DNA of 64,000 nucleotides, taken from positions 4,815,001-4,879,000 of the forward strand of contig NC_065577.1 in the NCBI RefSeq assembly GCF_937616625.2. Direction: 5' to 3'. This stretch comes from Mercurialis annua (lineage: Eukaryota > Streptophyta > Magnoliopsida > Malpighiales > Euphorbiaceae). How positions within the stretch are numbered: the first letter of the stretch is position 1; every line of letters starts with the position of its first letter. Shown here one piece after another: positions 23,101-34,497 of the stretch. The notes beneath the pieces are model-generated. The model was not told the origin of the DNA. It did not search any database and worked only from the letters and a program-made list of their open reading frames with translations. The translations under genes were made by a program, and so were the position numbers.

Positions 23101-24141
23101 TGTATGCAAATGAAATGAAGTTGATGTATGACTTTAATGAAAGTTTAAGTGACATCCTAAGTTAGTATACCTTAACCTCGGTTAGCATCCTGATCTTTCT
23201 CCTATATTCTTCTTCAATAGAAGTCATTTTGTTTTTTTTCTTCCTGGTCTGTTGAATTCTAGGATTATTTATTTTGGTTTGCTTGCCTATGTGGTGATTG
23301 ATGAGATATAATCATCTACTGATTTGTTGCGCATTTTGGTTGTCTGATTTATTTTGAAATTCAAAAGATGGGTTTATGGGAAGTTCATAATGCAAATTAT
23401 TAGTGTTAAAATAAGACAACAATAGAGTTTATGTGATGATAATTGGCAAAAGTCTGTTGGTCTTTATCTGAGTGAATGATAAAACTCGGCTGCCTTCCTG
23501 ATTATTCATTTGCTATGTACTGAATTTGTAATTTTTCTTTCTGCGCTTGTCGTTGGTTTTTACTTTGGTTGTAGGTGGATTATTCATGCACTCCTGAAGA
23601 AGTGCAGCAGCACTTCCAATCATGTGGGACAGTAAATAGGATCACTATTCGTACCGACAAGTTTGGCCAACCAAAAGGGTATGCTTATGTGGAATTCCTA
23701 GAGCAAGAAGCTGTTCAAGAAGCTCTACTTTTGAGTGAATCAGAACTACATGGCCGCCAGCTAAAGGTGAAAAAATTCATCTTTAAATACACTCATCTGT
23801 TTATACAATGTTTTATCTTGAACTTTAATATAATAATAATAATGAAGGAACTATTTTACTTTTCTTAATTTTGCTAGGTAACTGTTAAAAGGACCAACGT
23901 ACCAGGGATGAAGCAGTTTCGTCCACGTCGATCCAACCCATACATGGGATTTCCTCCTAGGGGCGCTCAGTTGCCTCCTTATTTCTATTCTCCTTATGGA
24001 TTTGGGTAGGCGTTTAATCTCCGTAAACAAACTTAGAATCCATTTTATCGTCTTTCAGTTTACGAGCTGTCGCATTTTCCTGTTTACTGCAGGAAATTCC
24101 CGAGATACAGAATGCCTATGCGTTACAGCCCATATAACTGA
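20137..24141 (+). CDS. PABN: Nuclear poly(A)-binding protein, PABN/PABP2 type
   Basis: Six exons: 20137-20193 (or to 20199), 20340-20442, 20927-20994, 23575-23766, 23878-24005, 24093-24141, giving 198 or 200 residues; all phases agree. PABN proteins bind poly(A) in the nucleus and, by analogy with mammalian PABPN1, stimulate poly(A) polymerase and set tail length. The protein has an acidic N-terminus, a coiled-coil rich in Lys/Glu ([20 protein letters not shown]), one RRM with RNP2 (VFVGNV) and RNP1 (KGYAYVEF), the linker KRTNVPGMK, and a C-terminal Arg/Pro/Tyr-rich tail ending RYSPYN, the usual methylated-arginine type tail. Plant homologues are about 210-220 residues. Intron 3 is unusually long (2580 bp). 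The exon 1 donor is ambiguous: CAA|GTACCT or CCT|GTAATT, both in phase. Confidence 0.92.
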
Positions 24142-24976
24142 AGTTAAGCCTGTTTTATAGTATTTAGTTCTGGTTTTATTTTCCTGGATATGTATTGCAG
24201 GCAATGGCAAAGTTTCGCCACATCTTTATACTTAAATGATGGATTGGGAGAAATGAGCATTATTTAGTTCTGGTTTTATTTTCTTAGTTCCTTTTGTACT
24301 AAAATGGTGTATTTTCTGGTGCATTCCCAGAAAATGGAAATTGATTTGTGATTAGTTGACTTGGGTTGCAAGTATTTGAGTATTCGTTTTAAGTTTGACG
24401 TACTCAGGAAACCAATCTTTTCCCTCTTCTTCAATTCGGCTTCAGCTTCATCTAGTTTTGTATTTTTCATAGTTAAATTGCAGTCACAGAAAAGCCGGGC
24501 AAAATTTTGATTTTTCGATTTTAAAAGCACAAAAAATTTGGTTATAAAAAGTTTGGATTTTGAGATTATTATAAAATTTTTGTTTTTTTATCATGTTTGA
24601 TTTCAGTGTTAAAATATTTCAATTTATTTTTAGTGCAAATCGAACTGAAAATCAATTGAATTTGTTGGTTGGTTTGATTTGAAATATTAATATTTCTTTT
24701 AAAGTTAGTTTTGTTTGATTAAAAAAAATCACTTCAGTTTGTGTTTGAACCGGATGCACACCTCTAATTTTACCAATGTTCTTATTAAGTGATGCTATTA
24801 ACCTAATATTTACCAATGTTCTTATTAACTGATGCTATTAACCTAATATTTTTATTTAATCTTATTGTATCATTATACATGATGTTCTGATAATGCATAA
24901 CTCAGCATAATGTGATAATCATTGGTGGTTATGGTGACTAATTGTATATCTATAGAACTAATGATGCGATTGGGTT
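24142..24976. other. PABN 3' region and AT-rich spacer
   Basis: Holds the PABN 3' UTR, then from about 24480 a stretch rich in AAATCGAACTGAAAATCAA and TTTGAACCGG motifs like those at 9560-9780 and 14140-14400 (a common dispersed plant repeat). A 45-bp direct duplication (CCAATGTTCTTATTAA... twice) lies near 24774-24850. No other gene seen. Confidence 0.45.
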
Positions 24977-25313
24977 ATGCGCCCCTTCTATAACATTACG
25001 TGCTGCAGCGGCAGCTCGCTCTAGTTCTTGTCGTTGGTCAGACATCCTGACCAAGACAAACAGCGTTACTTAGCCACATAACCGCATATTATCGCAAACG
25101 CATACCGTAATAAACGCGCATCTCATCACAAGCGAACACACACATAAGACAGACTCACATCCTAGAGGGAAAGCTGAAAGTTTGAAAATCAAACGAATAC
25201 TTAACAAAGACAAGACAAGACTCGAGTCCTATGTGCTGCAGTAGAATCCTATGAAAATCAATCACTCTTCTGACAGAAGCAATGGTAACTGGACCATGCT
25301 CTGATACCAACAT
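24977..25313 (-). mobile_element. Truncated gypsy leader and gag start, outside left LTR
   Basis: 337 bp are almost identical to 32298-32634: the primer-binding site, the untranslated leader and the first ~23 codons of gag. The match stops abruptly at 24977 in unrelated sequence. It therefore looks like the remains of a second internal region abutting the left LTR, as in a tandem LTR-internal-LTR-internal array made by unequal recombination and then cut by a deletion. Confidence 0.85.
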
Positions 25314-25721
25314 TGTCACGACCCAATCTCAGAGCCGAGACCGGCGCTAGGGAATGGGAGTGGTTGCTCCGAAACCCGTAGCAAGCCTAAAAACGTAAAA
25401 TAATTTTTCGCGAAATGCATAAATGTCATGCATGACATAAATAAACACGTGTCATGCAGAAGCACACATGCCAGGCACACATATCCTCTGGCAGTCACAA
25501 TATATATAAAGCAGCAAGCGTAAAACGTTTAAAACTTTAAAACGTTAAAGTAATATTTACAGAAAACTTTATATACAAGCTGACTCACAAAATACTTATC
25601 TACTGCAGCTCTAAGAGTAAATTACTGTTTCTTTACATACTCAAAAATACAGACTTCTGGAAGTAGGATAGAAGTCTGTTGCTTCAAAGCGTCTTTATCC
25701 TGAAAGGAAATCTGTGAGGGG

Positions 25722-26067
25722 TCAGTATATTGGGATATACTGAGTGAGTTCATACATTTACTAATAAGTATTCAAATAAAACATAAAATCATAATCAATC
25801 ATATGCAGCCAAGTACAGGATCTGATTGAAACCTTAATCCTCAAACATACTAATAATCAATCGATCAACCCAATCATAAATATCAATCGCGAGTCCAACT
25901 CGCTGGTGGCCCAGCCACTAGATACGGGGACTTCCAGGCTACACCGTAGCCGAGTTCACTCTGCGTATCTAAATTATAACCCAATCGTAAATCTCATATT
26001 CATCATCAGCTCCCAGCTGAGTCATATCAAAACTGGTGATCACACAGTCCTATTGTCGCCCAATAGG
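25722..26067 (-). other. Four-hairpin cluster in LTR, conserved with second gypsy family
   Basis: Inverted repeats: arms TCAGTATAT/ATATACTGA (25722-25743, spacer TGGG); GTGGC/GCCAC (25906-25918, spacer CCA); GGCTAC/GTAGCC (25937-25951, spacer ACC); CCTATTG/CAATAGG (26049-26067, 5-nt spacer). All four recur in order in the LTR at 60720-63331, three with compensatory changes. In sense (minus) orientation they lie downstream of the TATA box, so they would be transcribed. Confidence 0.7.
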
Positions 26068-26577
26068 TAGCACGTTTCATCGGATCAATACCGGTTTCAA
26101 ATCAACCATATGCAATTCATAAAAAGAATTCGCATATAAAATATGCAATTCAAATATAAAGCAATATAAAATAATTGCTTAAATAAATACTTTAAAAGCA
26201 AATCGTATAAACTCACAGAAAACGCTTATCCAAAAATACGTCGGGGCTTTAGAAACGTCAAACTTCCCGAGCTCCTGGTCCAGCTCCTTCTTGCCTCGCT
26301 GGATCTAAAACAATTTCAAAATATTTGACTCACATCAGAATCCTATTCTAAGATTGACTCTAGACTCGAGACTCGACACATTGAACTCTTATTAATCGTC
26401 GTGCTTCTCACGTATACTCCGATAAACGGTATCAAACTCGTTTACGGATCGTATAACATTCTAATTCCATCTTCTTATAACCTCATTAGGTTAACTACTA
26501 TTCGATTTCCGATTCAATACGTGAATTCCATTGATTCAATCAAGGCACGAAGACTCAGGGTGCGAGAATCGAAGGAT

Positions 26578-26752
26578 GCACGCTCGTGCAGGGAGGTACA
26601 CGTTCGTGTACCTTAGTACACGTTCGTGTACCATATGATGGTACACGTTCGTGTACCTCAAGTACACGTTCGTGTACCATTGATGGTACACGTTCGTGTA
26701 CCTCAAGTACACGTTCGTGTACCATGGTACACGATCGTGTACAGTCGTGCAC
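26578..26752. repeat. Palindrome array in left gypsy LTR
   Basis: Seven inverted repeats of the GTACACG-TT-CGTGTAC type start at 26595, 26616, 26640, 26662, 26685, 26707 and 26727; the last has the centre AT and is a perfect 16-bp palindrome (GTACACGATCGTGTAC). Start-to-start spacing is 20-24 bp. Degenerate units flank it (GCACG-CT-CGTGC at 26578-26589; GTCGTGCAC at about 26743-26751). In sense orientation it lies 370-540 nt after the TATA box. Confidence 0.9.
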
Positions 26753-27121
26753 AATCCCCCGGAATCGATTTCCGGGGTTCCCGACCTGCTATATACGTAA
26801 AAACGCTCCAAACTCAACCAAAACGCGTATTCTAAGCTCAAAACGTTATATATCAATCATAAACTCGATAAAACGATAAAATCGTTTCGCGGCCTAAAAC
26901 TTTGAATCGATATAACTCAAAATATAATCAACGAAATGGTAAAACGTCAAGCTTACCGTGATTACCCGTCGAAATACGATCGTTTGGAGTTATAGAACGT
27001 CGGAAACGGACGAGAAACGGAATCGAGCGATGGAACCGTACGAAACGAGCGAGAGAATGAAAGAAGTGAAGGAAGAGAGAATGAAGTATCTGGATCCTTC
27101 ATCTTACTGATGAAGGTTTCC

Positions 27122-27131
27122 TATATATATA
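27122..27131 (-). promoter_or_regulatory. Putative TATA box of gypsy 3' LTR
   Basis: TATATATATA in the sense context CCATTATATATATAGG, about 405 bp into the LTR in sense orientation. The equivalent in the functional 5' LTR is at 34488-34497. Confidence 0.55.
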
Positions 27132-27470
27132 ATGGTCAACTTACCATTTGGCCCTTGAAACTTTTCAAAACTTACAATTTAGTCCAGATCGAAATCAATT
27201 AATCTTTCTATTAATTCATATACGTATTATTTATATCCAAATAAATAATACTAACTTAAAATATAGATTTTCATCGAAAATCCTCAAATCTCTATTTTCG
27301 GGCTTAATTGGCTAATTTGCACTTTGGTCCCCAAACTTTGCATAATTTGCAATTTAGCCCTAAAATGCTTCCACATCCAACTTTTCATAATAACTCCTTT
27401 AATCCCGCTAATTGACTCATCAAATTTTTATTCTAAATTTCCGATATAATTAAATTAAATTCTCCTTAAT

Positions 27471-30400
27471 TTAATTTATCGAAAATCTCGACACGTGGCA
27501 CGACTTAATTACCTTAAAATATTTTGGGGTATTACATTCACCCCCCCTTAAAATAAATTCGTCCTCGAATTTAAAATTTAGCCATGTACCTTGGGTAAAT
27601 AGATATGGATACTTCTGCCGCATATCCTCTTCTGTCTCCCACGTGCACTCTTCTACGGATTGACTTCTCCAAAGAACTTTCACCATTGGAATTCTTTTCG
27701 TTCGCAATTGTCGTATCTGCGTATCGACAATCTGCACTGGTCGTTCTTCGTAAGTCAGTTCTTCGCTCACGTCCACCACTTGCGGTTGAATTATTCGAGA
27801 AGGGTCTGGTACATATTTCCGAAGCATGGAAATATGAAAGACAGGATGAACTTGTGACATCTCCTGTGGCAAGTCTAGCTTATAGGCAACTGAGCCTATA
27901 CGTTCCACGATCTGATATGGTCCGACATATCTCGGAGCCAATTTACCCTTCTTTCCGAAACGAATTACTCCCTTCATCGGTGATACTTTGAGAAACACGT
28001 AGTCTCCGAGCTGAAATTCGATATCCTTCCTCTTGGGGTCCGCATAACTCTTCTGTCGACTGGAAGCAGTATTCAGACGTTGCTTTATCAACGGTACTTT
28101 TTCTGACGTAATCTGGATGATCTCTGCTCCAGTGAGCTTTCGTTCACCGACTTCGTCCCAACAAATAGGAGATCGACATTTTCGCCCGTACAATGCTTCG
28201 TAAGGAGCCATCTCGATGCTCGAATGATAGCTGTTGTTGTAGGCAAACTCGACTAGAGGTAGGTACGTATCCCAACTACCTCTGAAGTCTAATACGCAAA
28301 GTCGAAGCATATCTTCTAACGTTTGAATCGTCCGCTCAGACTGGCCGTCCGTCTGAGGATGAAACGCAGTGCTAAAACTCAATCGTGTTCCTAACGCGTC
28401 TTGTAAGCTCTTCCAGAAATGAGAGGTAAATACGGAACCTCTATCTGAAACGATTGACACGGGAACTCCGTGTAGGCTCACGATTTTATCGATGTAGATC
28501 TCTGCTAACTTTGCTGCAGAATACGTCGTCTTGATAGGAATGAAGTGCGCTGACTTCGTCAAACGATCCACGATTACCCAAATAGAGTCAAAACCTTTCT
28601 GCGTCTTGGGTAGTCCGATTACGAAATCCATCGTGATCTGCTCCCATTTCCATTCCGGGATGGATAACGGCTGAAGAAATCCGTAAGGTCGCTGATGCTC
28701 CAATTTGACTTGCTGACAAGTCGGGCATTTCGCCACGAACTCTGCGATGTCTTTCTTCATTCCGCTCCACCAATACGTTGATTTGATGTCGTGGTACATC
28801 TTCGTGGAACCAGGATGAACGCTATAGAGCGTTCCATGAGTCTCCTCCATGATCTTCTGTCTTAAGTCTTCCACATCTGAAACGCACATTCGACTGCCGT
28901 ATTTCAAGATTCCGTTGACGATACTGAAATCTTGACTCTTTCCTTGTTGAACTTCCTCAATTAGATGCTTCAATTGAGGGTCGTCTGCTTGCAACTCTTT
29001 GATCTGATCTATCAACGTCGATCGTATCGTTAATTGAGCCATTAAGTTTCCGAGAGATGAGATCTCAAACTCAACCCCTTGGCTAAACATCGTATGAATC
29101 TCGTTAATTAATGGTCTCCGCCACGTCGTTGTAACGTGTGCGAGACTTCCTGCCGACTTTCTGCTTAATGCATCCGCCACCACGTTGGCCTTGCCTGGAT
29201 GGTATTGTATCGTGCAGTCGTAATCTTTCAGTAGTTCCATCCATCTCCGCTGTCTGAGGTTTAACTCTCGTTGGTCAAAAATGTACTTGAGACTCTTATG
29301 ATCTGTAAAGATCTCGCACGTAGCGCCGTACAAATAATGTCTCCAAATCTTTAGCGCGAAGATCACCGCCGCTAATTCTAGATCATGCGTCGGATAGTTC
29401 GTTTCGTGCTTCTTGAGCTGTCGCGAAGCGTATGCAATCACTCGACCGTGTTGCATAAGGACACATCCTAGTCCAACTCTTGACGCGTCACAGTAAACTG
29501 TGAATCCTTCCGTTCCTTCTGGTAACGCTAAGACTGGTGCCGTCGTCAAACACTCTTTCAGTTTCAGAAAACTGAGTTCACACTGGTCCGTCCAGTTGAA
29601 CTTCGCGTTCTTCTGAGTTAACTTTGTCAAAGGTACAGCGATCTTCGAAAAGTCCTGTACAAATCGTCTATAATATCCCGCTAAACCAAGGAAACTTCTA
29701 ACTTCCGTAACTGATTCAGGCCGCTTCCATTCTATCACAGCTTCGATCTTCTTTGGGTCAACCTTAATGCCGCTTTGTGAAACCACATGACCTAAGAAAG
29801 CCACTTCCGTTAGCCAAAATTCACATTTAGAGAATTTGGCGTAAAGCTGATGCTCTCTTAGCTTATGTAGTACTATTCGCAAATGTTGAGCGTGCTCTTT
29901 TTCTGAACGTGAATAGATCAAAATATCGTCAATGAACACGATCACGAACTGATCCAAGTATGGTTTGAATATCCTATTCATCAAATCCATGAAGGCTGCT
30001 GGGGCGTTCGTCAATCCGAATGACATAACGAGGAACTCATAATGTCCATATCGAGTTCGGAAAGCAGTCTTTTGAACATCATCATCGCGAATCTTTAGCT
30101 GATGATAACCTGATCTCAAATCAATCTTGGAAAAGTACTTCGCTCCTTGTAACTGATCGAACAAATCGTCGATTCTAGGTAACGGATATTTATTCTTAAT
30201 TGTCACCTTATTCAGCTGTCGATAATCGATACATAATCGAAGCGATCCATCCTTCTTTTTCACGAATAACACTGGTGCACCCCACGGGGATACACTCGGT
30301 CTGATAAAACCACGATCAAACAATTCTTCTAATTGATCCTTAAGTTCTTTGAGCTCTGCTGGCGCCATTCGATAAGGAGGTATCGATATTGGTTTCGTGC

Positions 30401-32375
30401 CAGGAGCCAATTCGATACAAAATTCAATCTCACGATCTGGGGGTAATCCAGGTAATTCCTCTGGAAAAACGTCTGGATATTCCGACACAACTGGCACGTT
30501 ACTTAAATTTACACTTTTCTTCTCCACGTCTCGTACTACTGCTAAGAATCCTTGACATCCCTTCTTCAACATACTACAAGCTTTAATAGCTGAAATGATA
30601 CTCGTAGAAGATTCCATCTTATCGCCCTGAATTGAAACCGCTTCAATTCCAGGCGTGTTAAACGTCACCGTCTTCTTTCGACAATCCACATTGGCGTAGT
30701 GCTGAGCTAGCCAATCCATTCCTAGTATAACGTCAAAAGCTAAAACCTCAAGTAAAATCAAGTCGACTAACAAATCTCGTCCTTGAACTTTCACAGGACA
30801 AGACGGGTAAACGATACTAACTTCCACACTTTCTCCAACTGGAGTAGCTACAGATAAGGGATTCCTAAGATACGCTGGTTGCACTCCTAACTTACTAGCG
30901 AAACTAGGCGAAACAAACGAATGTGTAGCGCCCGGATCAAATAAAACTAATGCGTCTTGAGAAGCGATAGAAAAGGTACCTTGCACCACCGCATTGTAAG
31001 CTTGAGCCTCCTGAGGATTCAGTTCAAAGACCCTAGCTTGACTTCCGCCAGCCTGCAAAGTCTGGCCAGTACCGCGTCCTCCGCCATTTCTGCCTCCTCG
31101 ATTCGCATAACCACGGCCTCTCTGGCCAGTAAAGGTACTTCCTGTTTGATCATATCCTGACGCTATCTGCTGCGCAGTTCTCTGCTGCTGATAAGAAGGC
31201 TGTACTACAGTAGTCATCGAACCTTGGGGCATCTGCCTTGGACAATCTCTAGCAAAGTGACCTCGTTGACCACAGTTAAAACATGCTCCATTAGCAGTGT
31301 AACACGCGCCATAGTGCCTCCTATTACAGTTCAAACATAAAGGAACTCCGCCTCCCATGTCACTCATTGATCTGGCACTAAATCCAGTGCCTGAAGTACT
31401 GACTCTAGTTCCATACCGAGCTCTTTTATTTCTCTGCTGACGTGATGGAGGTCGAGAATAGCTCCCAGCATAAGATCGGGTAGGTGCACTCTGTACGCTG
31501 CGAAACGTATTATCTCTCACAGGTGCAACATTGGAAGGGTCAGGAATTCTTCCAAAACGGATAAGAGAAACTTCCATTTGCCTAGCACTATCAATCAGTT
31601 GCACTAAGGTTCTTCCGATATCAGACGTCAGACTCACAAATTCAGCTCCTAGACCCTCTACAAACCTTGAGTTCACTCTGACTGGGTCTGTAGTCAGGTC
31701 TGGTGCAAACCTACTCACTCTAGTGAACTCCGTCACATACTCTTGCACAGACCGATTGCCTCTACTCAGGGTCAACCACTGACTACGATAACTCTCCGTC
31801 ACCGCATATGGTAAAAAGTACTCCCTAAAATGGTTCGCGAATTCAGCCCAGGTCATAGTCTCCATGGTTGGCTGAATATGCTGCTGAAACCAATCTTTCG
31901 CAGGTCCTTTCAATGACATTTCCACCATAATGATAGTCTGTCTCTCATTAGCTTGCAGGCGTCGAGCGTTACGTTCTACTTCTTCGAGGAAATCGAGAGC
32001 ATCGCCTGTACTGTCAAACTTAGTTGGCTTGAGACGCATATAAGCCAAGACGATATCTCGGTCAGTGAAAGCCACATTACGCAATTGTTGCTGCTGTAGT
32101 TGCTCACGATGCATATTCTGCACCTCAGCCTGATTGGCTTGCATAGCCGCAATTCCCGTAAGAAACTGATTCAGATCAAAACCCACAACATTAGATTGAT
32201 GGGCTTGCGCTTGCACTCCAGGTGCCTGCGCCTGGGCCTCTTGGCCACCACCTCCTCCGTGAACAGAAGACTCATCTTGAGCTTCTGGATGGACGTCATG
32301 CGCCCCTTCTATAACATTACGTGCTGCAGCGGCAGCTCGCTCTAGTTCTTGTCGTTGGTCAGACATCCTGACCAA
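27471..32375 (-). CDS. Ty3/gypsy Gag-Pol polyprotein, Tekay/Del-like chromovirus
   Basis: One uninterrupted 1634-residue frame encodes the retrotransposon replication machinery. In order: Gag (about 100-280), zinc knuckle [14 protein letters not shown] (365-378), aspartic protease at 480, reverse transcriptase (about 660-860) with FIDD at 814-817 as the catalytic box, RNase H (about 955-1075), integrase with an HHCC zinc site (H1187, H1195, C1217, C1220) and DDE residues D1250, D1311, E1347, then a GPY/F-like region and a C-terminal chromodomain-like segment (about 1540-1593). RT, RNase H and chromodomain character place it near the Tekay/Del clade. The protease triad is DPG (480-482) instead of D-S/T-G, which may disable it. 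The initiator could be Met1 or Met4 (32375 or 32366). The last ~25 residues are read through the polypurine tract into the LTR and probably have no role. Confidence 0.95.
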   Translation of the reverse strand: MVRMSDQRQELERAAAAARNVIEGAHDVHPEAQDESSVHGGGGGQEAQAQAPGVQAQAHQSNVVGFDLNQFLTGIAAMQANQAEVQNMHREQLQQQQLRNVAFTDRDIVLAYMRLKPTKFDSTGDALDFLEEVERNARRLQANERQTIIMVEMSLKGPAKDWFQQHIQPTMETMTWAEFANHFREYFLPYAVTESYRSQWLTLSRGNRSVQEYVTEFTRVSRFAPDLTTDPVRVNSRFVEGLGAEFVSLTSDIGRTLVQLIDSARQMEVSLIRFGRIPDPSNVAPVRDNTFRSVQSAPTRSYAGSYSRPPSRQQRNKRARYGTRVSTSGTGFSARSMSDMGGGVPLCLNCNRRHYGACYTANGACFNCGQRGHFARDCPRQMPQGSMTTVVQPSYQQQRTAQQIASGYDQTGSTFTGQRGRGYANRGGRNGGGRGTGQTLQAGGSQARVFELNPQEAQAYNAVVQGTFSIASQDALVLFDPGATHSFVSPSFASKLGVQPAYLRNPLSVATPVGESVEVSIVYPSCPVKVQGRDLLVDLILLEVLAFDVILGMDWLAQHYANVDCRKKTVTFNTPGIEAVSIQGDKMESSTSIISAIKACSMLKKGCQGFLAVVRDVEKKSVNLSNVPVVSEYPDVFPEELPGLPPDREIEFCIELAPGTKPISIPPYRMAPAELKELKDQLEELFDRGFIRPSVSPWGAPVLFVKKKDGSLRLCIDYRQLNKVTIKNKYPLPRIDDLFDQLQGAKYFSKIDLRSGYHQLKIRDDDVQKTAFRTRYGHYEFLVMSFGLTNAPAAFMDLMNRIFKPYLDQFVIVFIDDILIYSRSEKEHAQHLRIVLHKLREHQLYAKFSKCEFWLTEVAFLGHVVSQSGIKVDPKKIEAVIEWKRPESVTEVRSFLGLAGYYRRFVQDFSKIAVPLTKLTQKNAKFNWTDQCELSFLKLKECLTTAPVLALPEGTEGFTVYCDASRVGLGCVLMQHGRVIAYASRQLKKHETNYPTHDLELAAVIFALKIWRHYLYGATCEIFTDHKSLKYIFDQRELNLRQRRWMELLKDYDCTIQYHPGKANVVADALSRKSAGSLAHVTTTWRRPLINEIHTMFSQGVEFEISSLGNLMAQLTIRSTLIDQIKELQADDPQLKHLIEEVQQGKSQDFSIVNGILKYGSRMCVSDVEDLRQKIMEETHGTLYSVHPGSTKMYHDIKSTYWWSGMKKDIAEFVAKCPTCQQVKLEHQRPYGFLQPLSIPEWKWEQITMDFVIGLPKTQKGFDSIWVIVDRLTKSAHFIPIKTTYSAAKLAEIYIDKIVSLHGVPVSIVSDRGSVFTSHFWKSLQDALGTRLSFSTAFHPQTDGQSERTIQTLEDMLRLCVLDFRGSWDTYLPLVEFAYNNSYHSSIEMAPYEALYGRKCRSPICWDEVGERKLTGAEIIQITSEKVPLIKQRLNTASSRQKSYADPKRKDIEFQLGDYVFLKVSPMKGVIRFGKKGKLAPRYVGPYQIVERIGSVAYKLDLPQEMSQVHPVFHISMLRKYVPDPSRIIQPQVVDVSEELTYEERPVQIVDTQIRQLRTKRIPMVKVLWRSQSVEECTWETEEDMRQKYPYLFTQGTWLNFKFEDEFILRGGECNTPKYFKVIKSCHVSRFSIN
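27541..27549 (-). promoter_or_regulatory. Polypurine tract of gypsy element
   Basis: On the minus strand AAGGGGGGG followed by TGAA, immediately before the 3' LTR (TGTAATACC...). It is the plus-strand DNA primer of the element. An equivalent tract (AAGGGGGGAAGAA) adjoins the LTR at 60720-63331. Confidence 0.8.
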
Positions 32376-32618
32376 GACAAACAGCGTTACTTAGCCACAT
32401 AACCGCATATTATCGCAAACGCATACCGTAATAAACGCGCATCTCATCACAAGCGAACACACACATAAGACAAACTCACATCCTAGAGGGAAAGCTGAAA
32501 GTTTGAAAATCAAACGAATACTTAACAAAGACAAGACAAGACTCGAGTCCTATGTGCTGCAGTAGAATCCTATGAAAATCAATCACTCTTCTGACAGAAG
32601 CAATGGTAACTGGACCAT

Positions 32619-32630
32619 GCTCTGATACCA
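32619..32630 (-). promoter_or_regulatory. Primer-binding site, initiator tRNA-Met
   Basis: TGGTATCAGAGC on the minus strand, 4 nt inside the 5' LTR. This is the classic complement of the 3' end of initiator methionine tRNA. A second copy is at 25298-25309 in the truncated piece. Confidence 0.88.
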
Positions 32631-33042
32631 ACATTGTCACGACCCAATCTCAGAGCCGAGACCGGCGCTAGGGAATGGGAGTGGTTGCTCCGAAACCCGT
32701 AGCAAGCCTAAAAACGTAAAATAATTTTTCGCGAAATGCATAAATGTCATGCATGACATAAATAAACACGTGTCATGCAGAAGCACACATGCCAGGCACA
32801 CATATCCTCTGGCAGTCACAATATATATAAAGCAACAAGCGTAAAACGTTTAAAACTTTAAAACGTTAAAGTAATATTTACAGAAAACTTTATATACAAG
32901 CTGACTCACAAAATACTTATCTACTGCAGCTCTAAGAGTAAATTACTGTTTCTTTACATACTCAAAAATACAGACTTCTGGAAGTAGGATAGAAGTCCGT
33001 TGCTTCAAAGCGTCTTTATCCTGAAAGGAAATCTGTGAGGGG

Positions 33043-33388
33043 TCAGTATATTGGGATATACTGAGTGAGTTCATACATTTACTAATAAGTATTCAAATAA
33101 AACATAAAATCATAATCAATCATATGCAGCCAAGTACAGGATCCGATTGAAACCTTAATCCTCAAACATACTAATAATCAATCGATCAACCCAATCATAA
33201 ATATCAATCGCGAGTCCAACTCGCTGGTGGCCCAGCCACTAGATACGGGGACTTCCAGGCTACACCGTAGCCGAGTTCACTCTGCGTATCTAAATTATAA
33301 CCCAATCGTAAATCTCATATTCATCATCAGCTCCCAGCTGAGTCATATCAAAACTGGTGATCACACAGTCCTATTGTCGCCCAATAGG
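33043..33388 (-). other. Four-hairpin cluster in 5' LTR
   Basis: Counterpart of the cluster at 25722-26067, with all four arm pairs unchanged. In the 5' LTR it lies in the predicted transcribed leader between the palindrome array and the primer-binding site. Confidence 0.7.
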
Positions 33389-33898
33389 TAGCACGTTTCA
33401 TCGGATCAATACCGGTTTCAAATCAACCATATGCAATTCATAAAAAGAATTCGCATATAAAACATGCAATTCAAATATAAAGCAATATAAAATAATTGCT
33501 TAAATAAATACTTTAAAAGCAAATCGTATAAACTCACAGAAAACGCTTATCCAAAAATACGTCGGGGCTTTAGAAACGTCAAACTTCCCGAGCTCCTGGT
33601 CCAGCTCCTTCTTGCCTCGCTGGATCTAAAACAATTTCAAAATATTTGACTCACATCAGAATCCTATTCTAAGATTGACTCTAGACTCGAGACTCGACAC
33701 ATTGAACTCTTATTAATCGTCGTGCTTCTCACGTATACTCCGATAAACGGTATCAAACTCGTTTACGGATCGTATAACATTCTAATTCCATCTTCTTATA
33801 ACCTTATTAGGTTAACTACTATTCGATTTCCGATTCAATACGTGAATTCCATTAATTCAATCAAGGCACGAAGACTCAGGGTGCGAGAATCGAAGGAT

Positions 33899-34118
33899 GC
33901 ACGCTCGTGCAGGGAGGTACACGTTCGTGTACCTTAGTACACGTTCGTGTACCATATGATGGTACACGTTCGTGTACCTTAGTACACGTTCGTGTACCAT
34001 ATGATGGTACACGTTCGTGTACCTCAAGTACACGTTCGTGTACCATTGATGGTACACGTTCGTGTACCTCAAGTACACGTTCGTGTACCATGGTACACGA
34101 TCGTGTACAGTCGTGCAC
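33899..34118. repeat. Palindrome array in right gypsy LTR
   Basis: Nine units of the GTACACG-TT-CGTGTAC type, two more than in the partner LTR. The extra units form exactly one 45-bp pair (GGTACACG...TTA...CATATGAT). The final unit again has the AT centre. Confidence 0.9.
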
Positions 34119-34487
34119 AATCCCCCGGAATCGATTTCCGGGGTTCCCGACCTGCTATATACGTAAAAACGCTCCAAACTCAACCAAAACGCGTATTCTA
34201 AGCTCAAAACGTTATATATCAATCATAAACTCGATAAAACGATAAAATCGTTTCGCGGCCTAAAACTTTGAATCGATATAACTCAAAATATAATCAACGA
34301 AATGGTAAAACGTCAAGCTTACCGTGATTACCCGTCGAAATACGATCGTTTGGAGTTATAGAACGTCGGAAACGGACGAGAAACGGAATCGAGCGATGGA
34401 ACCGTACGAAACGAGCGAGAGAATGAAAGAAGTGAAGGAAGAGAGAATGAAGTATCTGGATCCTTCATCTTACTGATGAAGGTTTCC

Positions 34488-34497
34488 TATATATATA
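34488..34497 (-). promoter_or_regulatory. Putative TATA box of gypsy 5' LTR
   Basis: TATATATATA on the minus strand, about 405 bp into the LTR in sense orientation and upstream of the palindrome array and hairpins. It is a plausible start site for genomic RNA, but a dinucleotide run is weak evidence. Confidence 0.5.

Larger units (their letters stand above)
25314..27536 (-). mobile_element. 3' LTR of gypsy (Tekay-like) element
   Basis: A 2223-bp LTR, TGTCACGACCC...GGTATTACA on the plus strand. It differs from its partner at 32635-34902 by about six substitutions (counted by eye) and a 45-bp copy-number change in the palindrome array. It contains the hairpin cluster at 25722-26067, the palindrome array at 26578-26752 and a minus-strand TATA box at 27122-27131. 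The polypurine tract adjoins at 27541-27549. Confidence 0.93.

Noticed and set aside
7214..24141. Biosynthetic gene cluster around the diterpene synthase
   Set aside because: The neighbouring gene is an RNA-binding protein; no P450, copalyl diphosphate synthase or dehydrogenase is visible in the window.
26578..26752. CRISPR-like array of short repeats
   Set aside because: Repeats are palindromic with spacers of only a few bases, lie inside an LTR in a plant nuclear genome, and have no cas genes.
26401..26879. Overlapping open frames on both strands across the palindrome array (also at 33722-34245)
   Set aside because: They arise from in-frame repetition of the GTACACG unit, are open on several frames at once, and lie inside an LTR.
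27605..27991. 128-codon plus-strand frame (and others up to 32345) within the gypsy element
   Set aside because: All are antisense shadows of the uninterrupted Gag-Pol frame on the minus strand.
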